A stretch of 8,603 nt of DNA, taken from NCBI GenBank assembly GCA_025351525.1, contig JANXVV010000097.1, forward strand, positions 1 through 8,603, read 5' to 3'. The DNA comes from Humisphaera sp. GTDB lineage: Bacteria > Planctomycetota > Phycisphaerae > Tepidisphaerales > Tepidisphaeraceae. A program made the position numbers and the translations under genes. Positions within the stretch are counted from its first letter, which is position 1; each line of letters begins with the position of its first letter. The notes below the pieces were generated by a model. The model saw nothing but the letters and a program-made list of their open reading frames with translations, did no database searches and was not told the DNA's origin. Shown here one piece after another: positions 1 through 6,417 of this stretch.

Positions 1-559
1 GAGATGGACGTGCTGCTGAAGGTGCCGTCGGCGTTGAACGTCAACTGGATGCTCATGAGCATCCCGTTGCCGAAATTAAGGTTGGCGTTCCATGTGCCGA
101 CCAACTGGCCCGGGTGCTTGGCGTCGTTGCCGTTTTGCACCACGACCTCACCATTTCTGGGCCGGGGAGTGGGGTCGGCGATGGTTGTCACCTTCCAACC
201 CCAGTTGGCTAAAACGTCGGTGGGCACCTTGCTCAGTTCAGGGACCAACACGCCCTGGTTCCACATGTCCCGCACGTCGACCAGATAGAACAGGCCTGTT
301 TTGGAAATGTGCTCCGAGTACTCTTGGATGGCAAAGTTATGCGCTTCTTCAAAGGAGTAGGGCTGGGGATGCGGGTGCTTCGGATCGGTGGGAATCGCGG
401 CACCGGAGATGCAGGTAGTCTCGACGGGCAGCAAATTTCCCGAAGGCAGCGTCACCACCGGGAAGCAGTGGCCCGGAATCATCATCAGTTGGCATCGGAC
501 TCCGGCCGTCTCGCAGGTGGCGGCATACAAGATGGCTAGCTCGATGCAGGTGCCGGAAT
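1..559 (-). CDS. Transglutaminase-like core, continuation of the frameshifted gene, running off the window
   Basis: This frame has no stop from about 560 to the left edge and follows directly, one base out of phase, from the gene starting at 1813. It begins NSGTCIELAILYAA with the presumed catalytic Cys at 548-546, then an IPGHCFPVV motif with His at 470-468, then LLPVETT with Glu at 422-420 where the third triad residue (usually Asp) is expected. This is the pattern of bacterial transglutaminase-like (papain-fold) domains. A linker of about 90 residues leads to VGTW...NADGTF at about positions 20-100, which resembles the opening of a small lipocalin-like or calycin beta-barrel domain cut by the window edge. 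The likely role is an exported protease or amide-bond enzyme; the substrate is unknown. The fragment has no start codon or ribosome binding site of its own, so it is part of the upstream gene and not a separate one. Confidence 0.72.
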
Positions 560-1813
560 TGTCCGCAGCACATCGCGAGGGTACTTCAGCTCCTGGGCGA
601 CGCCACCGTTTTCGGTGGTGAGTGAGGTGCTTCCCTGGTAGGACATGTGGTTGGCCACTTCGAGATCATAAAGGGCACGGCAAAACTTGATGGTCCCCTC
701 GTCGGAGATACCGCCGGGCTGACCGCCGCTGACCTGCGCGACCAGCCCGCCGAAAGCGCGGACCGGGTCATCCATCTTGGTGACGAACGCGGCAATGAGC
801 GGGCTGTTGGAAAAGACATCGGACCACGCACTGGTACGCTCCTCATCGGGCAGGTTCGAGTACTCAAACCCATTGGCACCCAGAATGGTGATGCGCTTGC
901 TCGAGGTGTCGCTGTATTCCTTGCCGGCAGCGTCGGTGTAGGTGTATTTCACTTCCAGATCGACCGGCGTGCGAGATTTCAGGTCGGCTACGTCCTTGCT
1001 CAATAGCGGGAAGTAGAGATCAACGACGTGACCACCCGGGGCCACCAGACTGTATTCCGTGTTGGGGCACCAGACGCTGTAATCACCGAGACGGTAGCTG
1101 ATCTTCAGATGGGTGATGTCGGCGGCGCCGGTGTTGGTGAAAAGGGTTTTGGCGGTCCAGAAGGTGCCGTTGTTAAAATCGCTGCTGCCGTAGATTTTGG
1201 CGAGAGCCGGCATCAGGCGGGCCTTGACCTTCATGTCTACGTCGATGCCGACATCCCCTTTGGTAGGCTCGCGATCGAAATCGTAGGTGAGAAATCCGCT
1301 CTCCCGGTCCACCTTGACATGCTTGGCCGAGGCGGGGAGTTGAATCTTACCGCTCTCGACCAGGACCATGCCGTTTTTGGTCGCCACGTTCATCACAACG
1401 GCGAACCGGCCATCGACGTGCAAAAGTTCCGTGCCTTTGCCTACGTCCACCTTCCATTTGTTGCGCTGGTTGGTGGCGGCACCGAGCATGGTGGTGGTCA
1501 CCTGCACGGCCCGCCTGCCGTCGTCATAGGTGACGTTGGAATCCTTGAGCCAGACTTTGCCGGTCGATCCGAGAAGATCGCGCACCAACACGTTGGGATT
1601 GGGGAAGTTTGACTTGATGGTGGAGTAGACGCTCTCCGAGGGGAATACGATCACGCCGGTGAATTTGGCGTCCCCTTTTTCGTCGATGGTGGATTCATCG
1701 GTTTCGCGAAGCACGTTATTTTTGGGCGGCATCTGGGCCGACGCCTGGAGAGCCAGAAATCCCGCGATCAGTAAAGTTGCGGCGAGGTTGAACGGTTTGC
1801 GGGACTGCAACAT
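536..1813 (-). CDS. Secreted transglutaminase-like protein, N-terminal part (cut short by a frameshift)
   Basis: The frame encodes 425 residues from ATG 1813-1811. I chose this start because AAGGAG lies 7 bases upstream and it opens directly into a signal peptide: basic RK at residues 5-6, a hydrophobic core at about 10-22, and an ASA cleavage site after residue 26. The frame is open upstream to 2071, but that stretch is Cys- and Lys-rich and not protein-like. Residues 27-400 are a beta-rich exported region without a motif I can name. The end of this frame, ELKYPRDVLRT, is the typical lead-in to a transglutaminase-like core, which should continue SGTC. Instead it reads seven more residues (IPAPASS) and stops at 536-538. 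The missing core is present in the next frame. The gene is divergent from the delta-60 protein gene. Sure of an exported protein; the link to transglutaminase rests on the continuation. Confidence 0.78.
   Translation of the reverse strand: MLQSRKPFNLAATLLIAGFLALQASAQMPPKNNVLRETDESTIDEKGDAKFTGVIVFPSESVYSTIKSNFPNPNVLVRDLLGSTGKVWLKDSNVTYDDGRRAVQVTTTMLGAATNQRNKWKVDVGKGTELLHVDGRFAVVMNVATKNGMVLVESGKIQLPASAKHVKVDRESGFLTYDFDREPTKGDVGIDVDMKVKARLMPALAKIYGSSDFNNGTFWTAKTLFTNTGAADITHLKISYRLGDYSVWCPNTEYSLVAPGGHVVDLYFPLLSKDVADLKSRTPVDLEVKYTYTDAAGKEYSDTSSKRITILGANGFEYSNLPDEERTSAWSDVFSNSPLIAAFVTKMDDPVRAFGGLVAQVSGGQPGGISDEGTIKFCRALYDLEVANHMSYQGSTSLTTENGGVAQELKYPRDVLRTIPAPASS
557..562 (-). other. Frameshift point inside the transglutaminase-like gene
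   Basis: On the minus strand the sequence reads cgg aca att ccg. Adding one base (ACAATTCC to ACAAATTCC) or reading base 560 twice gives R-T-N-S-G-T-C and joins the two frames without a break. No other stop or gap is seen in either half. It is either a recent one-base deletion in a short A run or a sequencing or assembly error. Confidence 0.7.
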
Positions 1814-1820
1814 AAACGAT

Positions 1821-1826
1821 CTCCTT
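1821..1826 (-). promoter_or_regulatory. Ribosome binding site of the transglutaminase-like gene
   Basis: Minus-strand AAGGAG sits 7 bases before ATG 1813-1811. It decides the start over the longer open frame that reaches 2071. Confidence 0.7.
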
Positions 1827-2072
1827 GGCAGACGGCCTTTGCGTTGCGATTGTTTTTCTAAATAAAAAAAGACAACGGAGTTATACCCGAAAAGCGGGTT
1901 GGCCGTGCATGAATAATCGGCGTTTTTTTTGGATTCAGGACAATGTCCATGCCCACAATGGCACCATTCCATTATTTTCTTGCATCCGGCCGAGAACGAT
2001 TTATGATAGGACAACAGTTTCGCCTGATGCCGCGTGCATCGGTCGACGAAACCGGCATCGGTCATATCCAAC

Positions 2073-2087
2073 GTCGCCTAAGGCGAC
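2073..2087. promoter_or_regulatory. 15-base palindrome before the delta-60 gene
   Basis: The sequence GTCGCCTAAGGCGAC is symmetric about position 2080 and ends 19 bases before ATG 2107, just upstream of the ribosome binding site. It could be an operator or a short 5' leader hairpin (stem of 6, loop TAA). No factor can be named. Confidence 0.35.
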
Positions 2088-2106
2088 TTGACGCGGAGAA
2101 GATTCC

Positions 2107-3969
2107 ATGAAAGCGTCCACCGTCTTGGCTCGGGTCGGGACACACTACGCGCCTCACTTATCAGACGCACGGCGGGCACTCAGGCAAAAGGCGATCGACG
2201 CAGCCTTTGCCTCCCCGCGCATCTGGATGGAAAAACTGGAGCCGCGCCGCCTGATGGATGCGACGGCGGCAACCGTGACGCTCGACCCGGCCTTCGGGCA
2301 GGCGGGGCTGGCGAATCCGCTGCCGCCGAATCGAACGGAATTGCACTCATCCTACAGCCATCTGACGGCGGCGGGGGAGGGGAAGTTCTATGCGATCACC
2401 TATGGCCAGTGGACGTTTCCACGCGGTCATGACTCATTTGAATTGATACGGATCAATTCAAATGGATCGTTGGATTCGACGTTCACCCCACCGCAGATCG
2501 CACGTCAGAATCCTTGGTACAACTTCTATAGCAACCAGTATCAGCCGATGGCTGACTCTCTTCTTGTTCAGTCAATCCTGATCCAACCTGATGGGAAAGT
2601 GATTGTTGTCACGCGGGACGCGCCTTATCAATCGCCTGATCCATTTCTGGTGATGCGGTTTGACACGGATGGCTCGCCGGATCAGAGCTTCGGGACTGCG
2701 GGAGTGGATGAGCTACCCGTCAATCCCTTGACGGCCGGTCTACCTTCCGCATGGCTAACGGCAGATGGGAAGATCGACGTCATGAACGTCCCTCAGTTCA
2801 ATACCGGAGATAATGTCCGGCTCACGCTGCGACAGATCAACACGGATGGGACGATGGATCAGTCGCTGGGAACGAATGGTGAGCGATCGATTGATATTCC
2901 CGTCGACCTTTATTCTTACGTGAGCCAGGCAGGACATCCCGAGTACGCCTGGTTTGCCCAATTGTCCGCTGCCGGCCCGCTTGCCGATGGAGGATCAATC
3001 GCCTACCTGAAAATGGAGGCTTCAATTGACGGAGCGAATCCCGGGTCAAGTGACACGCGCACCGAAGTGCTTCAAGTCCGCCTTGACTCTGCCGGCAATG
3101 TGAGAACGAGTCCGATAATTCACGGTCGGGACACTACCTTATCTGCAGGGGATGTCATTTCCTCGCCCGGTGCTTCGGTTGTGATGCAGGCGGATGGACG
3201 TGGCGTTGTTCTGGACTCGGGCATGGGCCTGTTGGCGCGGTTTAACGCGGATGGCACTACTGATTCAACCTATCACGCTGACATTCAGAATCTTCCGCCT
3301 CCCGGATTTGCAGATGGTGTGGAAACCCTGTTACCCCAGTCCGACGGCACGATTCTCGTCTCCATCACCGATGGCAAGCACTTTTACCCGGGAATAAAAC
3401 GGTTGCGTGCGGATGGCTCGCTCGACCCTACTTTTGCGGGGGGTCAGCCCGTTTTCGGTTTTGGACAAAATCAGGCCGTCACGGAGGCGATCACTCTCAG
3501 CGACGGGTCGATTCTGGCGAACGTCTTTGTGCCTTACTATCAAGACTATTGGTTCAACATCGGCGATGCCACTTCCCCATCCCCTTCCCTTGCTAAAATT
3601 CTCCCCGGGGGTGGCGCGCCGAATACGTTTGATGCCCAGGCCGCCGAAGCTGTCGCACAGGCCGCGTATGATCTTGCGCATCCGCCCTACGTTCCCGTCA
3701 CCACCGACCTCATTCCCCCATCCGATGGCGTCATCCCCATCGATATCACCACCGGTGATCCGTCGACAGTCCCCACCCCCGACGGCATTACAACAGACGG
3801 CAGCAGTGCCTCTGATATTTCTGCCGACCCGCTGGCCGGTGCCGGTCTGACCGATGTAAATGGGAATTCAACCTCGGGTACTACAGGGATCAATCTCTTC
3901 ACCCTCAACGTTGGTTCCAGCGTGTTCAACCCCGATGGAACCAAAAAGGTGTTCGATGCGGGTTTCTGA
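2107..3969 (+). CDS. LEPR-motif protein with delta-60 type repeats
   Basis: The product is 620 residues, with start ATG 2107 behind GGAG at 8 bases. Residues 44-52 are LEPRRLMDA, the N-terminal motif found in many large planctomycete repeat proteins and thought to be linked to export or surface location. Delta-60 type repeats follow, each an xRxxxDGSxDxxFG strand pair: near residues 109-126 (LIRINSNGSLDSTF), 179-200 (MRFDTDGSPDQSFG), 236-260 (INTDGTMDQSLG), 375-390 (RFNADGTTDSTY) and 430-445 (RLRADGSLDPTF). Intervening segments of the type QPDGKVIVV and QSDGTILVS fit beta-propeller blades. Residues about 510-590 are low-complexity and rich in P, T, S, D and G, like a linker. There is no classical signal peptide, transmembrane segment, dockerin or PEP-CTERM sorting signal. 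Family function is unknown; a secreted or surface structural protein is the inference. Confidence 0.85.
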   Translation: MKASTVLARVGTHYAPHLSDARRALRQKAIDAAFASPRIWMEKLEPRRLMDATAATVTLDPAFGQAGLANPLPPNRTELHSSYSHLTAAGEGKFYAITYGQWTFPRGHDSFELIRINSNGSLDSTFTPPQIARQNPWYNFYSNQYQPMADSLLVQSILIQPDGKVIVVTRDAPYQSPDPFLVMRFDTDGSPDQSFGTAGVDELPVNPLTAGLPSAWLTADGKIDVMNVPQFNTGDNVRLTLRQINTDGTMDQSLGTNGERSIDIPVDLYSYVSQAGHPEYAWFAQLSAAGPLADGGSIAYLKMEASIDGANPGSSDTRTEVLQVRLDSAGNVRTSPIIHGRDTTLSAGDVISSPGASVVMQADGRGVVLDSGMGLLARFNADGTTDSTYHADIQNLPPPGFADGVETLLPQSDGTILVSITDGKHFYPGIKRLRADGSLDPTFAGGQPVFGFGQNQAVTEAITLSDGSILANVFVPYYQDYWFNIGDATSPSPSLAKILPGGGAPNTFDAQAAEAVAQAAYDLAHPPYVPVTTDLIPPSDGVIPIDITTGDPSTVPTPDGITTDGSSASDISADPLAGAGLTDVNGNSTSGTTGINLFTLNVGSSVFNPDGTKKVFDAGF

Positions 3970-3987
3970 AGAAGGACTATGAAGAAC

Positions 3988-4056
3988 AGGTGGCATGGGC
4001 GAGAAGCCCATGCATTTCTTCAGCCAAAAAGCATGGGCGAGACGCCCATGCCACCT
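3988..4056. repeat. Inverted pair of palindromic repeats between two genes
   Basis: Outer arms of 14 bases match perfectly (AGGTGGCATGGGCG at 3988-4001, its complement at 4043-4056). Each half is itself a hairpin: GCATGGGC at 3993-4000 with GCCCATGC at 4006-4013, and GCATGGGCG at 4031-4039 with CGCCCATGC at 4043-4051. The spacer is about 17 bases. The element begins 18 bases after the delta-60 stop codon. The same unit recurs at 8487-8516. It could act as a terminator or mRNA-stabilising structure, or be a REP-like mobile repeat. No long T run follows on the plus strand, so a classic intrinsic terminator is not clear. Confidence 0.82.
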
Positions 4057-4072
4057 CATTAAAGGCAATCGA

Positions 4073-5299
4073 ATGAATGGTTTGAAACAGTGCTTCCTTT
4101 CAAAGTGGACCGTGAGTGCGCTGTTGATGGCACTAATGGTCGCCACTCATCCAATACAGGCCGAGGCGCCGGTCGCCGGGGAGAAAACCGCCAAGCCAAC
4201 AGAGGCCGAAATCCGGCTGCAATCGTTGCGGCGATCGGTGGAGAGTGCGACGGATATCAAGATCATCCTCGATCGCTACGCGCGGTTCATCGAGCAGAAC
4301 AAGGAATCTCCAACCGGCAAAGATGCCGAGCGCGACGTAGTGTCATGGAAGGATCGGCTGGCGAAGGGGATGGTGAAGGTCGGCATCCGTTGGGTGATGC
4401 CCGCCGAGCGCGAGGCGCTGAAGACCAAATCCCTCGCGACGGCCATTGAGGCTCGCAACCTGATGATCCAGGAGCGCGGGCCGGAGGCGGATGCACTGGT
4501 CCGCCGGGCACTGGAAGAGGATCCTGCGAACCCGGGGGCCCTCTACCTGAACGGAGTGTCGCTCTACAATCAAAATCAAAAGCCTGCGGCGAAAAAATGT
4601 TTCGAAGCGGTCGCCCTGGCGATGCCATCCGATGGGCCGACGCTGAACAACCTTGCGGTGATCCAGTGGAACGTCGAGCAGCCGGCGGTGGCGATGAAAT
4701 TGTACGACCGGGCGATGACCGCTTCGCGGGTGAACAAAGCGATCCTGCAAAACGTCGCCGAGGCGATCAACGTGATGCCCGCCAATCAGAAATCCACGAT
4801 CGTGGCGTCCAATGCAATGCGAAACTATGAGACGCAATTGGCGGTGTTGGCCAAGAAGATGGCACAGGAAGGACTGCATCCCTGGGGAGCAAGATGGGTG
4901 GATCAGGCCACATTGACGCGCCTGGAAGCCCTGGAGAAAGAAATCCATGAGAAGGTGACGGCACTGTCGGCTGACTACAACAAGGTCTCGAAACAGGCGG
5001 TCGACATAGACAATGACATCGAGGCTAACAAACGCACGATGCAGCAGCTGCAGAACGCCACCACCTATCGGGATGCCAAGGGAGTCACGCAGAACCGACC
5101 CCTTTCGCCGCAGTACTATGTTCTGGAACGCCGGAACGATCAACTGGCATCCAACCGGCTTCCGCTGTTTCAGAAGATGAGTGAGCTCCAATCCCAGGCG
5201 AAGCTGGCGGAACGGGAGATGCCGATCCAGAAGTATACCATGATGCAGAGTTTGATCGGGCCGGAGGGGATGCCGGTGACAACGGCGGGGGTGCAGTAA
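4073..5299 (+). CDS. Exported TPR and coiled-coil protein
   Basis: The product is 408 residues from ATG 4073. The frame is open back to 3995, but those 26 codons are only the palindromic repeat read through (they contain two repeat-derived PMH and RRPCH segments), and a signal peptide begins right at residue 1 of the later start: Lys5 and Lys11, a hydrophobic core at 13-24, and a probable cleavage after QA at residue 30. AAAGG lies 7 bases before this ATG. Residues about 140-225 form two or three TPR-like helical pairs (ALEEDPANPGALYLNGVSLY, then LNNLAVIQW...AMKLYDRAM), a protein-binding fold. Residues about 283-330 and 352-383 are charged heptad-like coiled coils. It is probably a periplasmic scaffold or assembly factor; no enzyme motif is seen. 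The stop TAA is 76 bases before the transposase remnant. Confidence 0.82.
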   Translation: MNGLKQCFLSKWTVSALLMALMVATHPIQAEAPVAGEKTAKPTEAEIRLQSLRRSVESATDIKIILDRYARFIEQNKESPTGKDAERDVVSWKDRLAKGMVKVGIRWVMPAEREALKTKSLATAIEARNLMIQERGPEADALVRRALEEDPANPGALYLNGVSLYNQNQKPAAKKCFEAVALAMPSDGPTLNNLAVIQWNVEQPAVAMKLYDRAMTASRVNKAILQNVAEAINVMPANQKSTIVASNAMRNYETQLAVLAKKMAQEGLHPWGARWVDQATLTRLEALEKEIHEKVTALSADYNKVSKQAVDIDNDIEANKRTMQQLQNATTYRDAKGVTQNRPLSPQYYVLERRNDQLASNRLPLFQKMSELQSQAKLAEREMPIQKYTMMQSLIGPEGMPVTTAGVQ

Positions 5300-5375
5300 G
5301 TTCTATGCGGGCCGTCCGGCGGGTATGATGCGGGGGTAGCTTGAGTGACCAACCACTATTGATCACGAAGGATTT

Positions 5376-5644
5376 ATGGCCGCACGGACAACCCGTCGGG
5401 AGGCGCGGGAACGCGTCATCAAATCGTTCATGGACTCGCTGGACCGGATCATTTCGCCCGATGAGGCGGTTCCGCTGCGGGGCAAGACTTTTCTGGATTG
5501 GGAGCGGCAGGCGGACGTGATGCGCAAAGCGGTCCTACCGACGCTGTTGCAGGAGCGGGCGGCAACTGGATCGACCCGCTGCTGACGGCGTTCTTCCAGG
5601 TGCAGGCGCGGATCATCGATTGGTACCACGCGGTTGAACATCTA
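5376..5644 (+). pseudogene. ISKra4-like transposase remnant with internal deletion
   Basis: A start at ATG 5376 behind AAGGA opens a 69-codon frame that ends at 5585. Residues 1-62 (FLDWERQADVMRKAVLPTLL, then QERAA) resemble the N-terminus of ISKra4-type transposases. From 5558 the homologous reading moves to another frame, GGNWIDPLLTAFF then ARIIDWYHAVEHL up to 5644, which matches the central part of such transposases around the DWYHAVEHL motif. The stretch that should lie between, including the cysteine-rich zinc-binding part, is missing, and so is everything after EHL. The remnant is therefore doubly deleted and out of frame, and is dead. It abuts the IS1380 remnant at 5642. The family name is my recognition of motifs and is less sure than the transposase call itself. 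Confidence 0.6.
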
Positions 5645-6148
5645 TTTGCCGGCAATCCGCATGAACAATTCCTGCAGCGGATAGGCGCTGCTCAATTGCA
5701 GGACGATTCGTCGCACGCCGGGGATCGCGATCGCGCCGATTTTCAGCAGCTTGTTCCGAATCGTGGTCACCTGCGCTTTTTCCGGTTCCGTGCCGCAGAT
5801 CGCGGTGCGACGCAGTGTCTCGAGCAGGATGTACGCCAGGCTGCTCAAGTGCAGACGGAATTGATTGGCGTCGAATTTCCGGCAACTCGTGCGGTCGGCG
5901 AACAGGCCCGGTTGCTGTTCCTTGATGCGGTTTTCCATCTCGCCGCGTGCGCAATATATTTTGTCGTAGATCTCCCGGCTGGTTCCGTGCGGTGAATCTT
6001 CCTCCGGCCACGTTTTTCGCAGGCGTTTGACCTGCAGCTTCAGCAGCGCGCGGGAGTTTTTGGAGGCGTCGATGTTCGACGGGCGAAGATATGACGTCAG
6101 CAACCCACCTTTTGACGCCCAAGCGAGGTGAAATGGATCGATTTTGAG
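5642..6148 (-). pseudogene. IS1380-family transposase remnant lacking its N-terminus and core
   Basis: The minus-strand frame is open from 6148 (after a TAA at 6151-6149) to a stop at 5644-5642. The first part, GGLLTSYLRPSNIDASK then LLKLQVKRLRKTWP, fits the middle of IS1380 transposases. The last 110 residues, IYDKIYCARGEMENRIKEQQ, GLFADRTS, FRLHLSSLAYILLETLRR and KLLKIGAIAIPGVRRI, are a clear IS1380 C-terminal region. Between WP and SREIYDK roughly 100 residues are missing, including the conserved RGDSGF catalytic aspartate segment; the deletion happens to keep frame. The N-terminal half is absent. The apparent start TTG at 6103 is not real. It cannot be active. The stop coincides with the edge of the plus-strand ISKra4-like remnant, which points to insertion or deletion at that point. 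Confidence 0.78.
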
Positions 6149-6197
6149 TTACAGTCTGTCCGCACAACCTTGTCTCCTTGTTAAAACTTTCAGAGTC

Positions 6198-6226
6198 TTG
6201 AAACCCCGAAGTTTACAAGACATAAG
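6198..6226 (+). promoter_or_regulatory. Possible distal promoter
   Basis: TTGAAA at 6198-6203 and CATAAG at 6221-6226 are separated by 17 bases. They match a housekeeping promoter in part (5 of 6 and 4 of 6). This lies 190 bases before the Q-rich gene, in a gene-free stretch (6149-6417) that is AT-richer than the genes. It is a weak call by eye. Confidence 0.2.
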
Positions 6227-6353
6227 GTCGTTGCGCGCCTGGGGAATGAAACATATTCCAACGGAATGATGAAATATGCGGGCTAAAAATAGAGAAATTC
6301 TTGCTCCGCGTGCAACTTTCCCTCCGGCAATCCTTCTAACGATAGGTTTTGTC

Positions 6354-6381
6354 TTGTGGTGCCGTACCGCGAGACTACAAT
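6354..6381 (+). promoter_or_regulatory. Possible promoter of the Q-rich membrane protein gene
   Basis: TACAAT at 6376-6381 is one base from the consensus -10 box, with TTGTGG at 6354-6359 16 bases before it as a poor -35. It would give a leader of about 30 bases before ATG 6418, containing the AAAGG ribosome binding site 7 bases from the start. Confidence 0.33.
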
Positions 6382-6417
6382 ACCCTCGATTCGCTAACCC
6401 CAACGAAAGGCGTTCCC

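Larger units (their letters stand above)
1814..2106. other. Divergent intergenic region
   Basis: This 293-base region separates the minus-strand transglutaminase-like gene from the plus-strand delta-60 gene, so it should hold both promoters. It contains A/T tracts at 1853-1870 and 1923-1930, unlike the GC-rich genes around it. A minus-strand TATAAC at 1884-1879 could be a -10 box, but no good -35 accompanies it. A small hairpin lies at 1885-1899 (arms ACCCG and CGGGT). A 9-base direct repeat, GCATCGGTC, occurs at 2036-2044 and 2055-2063. No convincing small gene is seen. Confidence 0.6.

Noticed and set aside
555..568. Programmed -1 frameshift in the transglutaminase-like gene
   Set aside because: The local sequence cgg aca att has no X-XXY-YYZ slippery heptamer, and no strong downstream structure was apparent by eye; a one-base indel or read error is simpler.
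1028..1612. 194-codon plus-strand frame opposite the transglutaminase-like gene
   Set aside because: It lies wholly inside a well supported gene on the other strand and has no recognisable domain.
1885..1899. Intrinsic terminator at the ACCCG/CGGGT hairpin
   Set aside because: The stem is only 5 base pairs, the T tract on the minus strand starts about 14 bases later, and the site lies upstream of a gene start and not after a stop.
3988..4056. CRISPR array
   Set aside because: There are only two units, in inverted orientation, with one 17-base spacer and no cas genes.
4343..5191. 282-codon minus-strand frame opposite the TPR gene
   Set aside because: The plus-strand frame has a signal peptide, TPR units and coiled coils; the minus-strand product is Arg/His/Leu-rich and looks like a composition shadow.
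5498..5995. 165-codon plus-strand frame as one gene
   Set aside because: Only codons from 5558 to about 5644 are transposase-like; the rest reads through the antisense of the IS1380 remnant.
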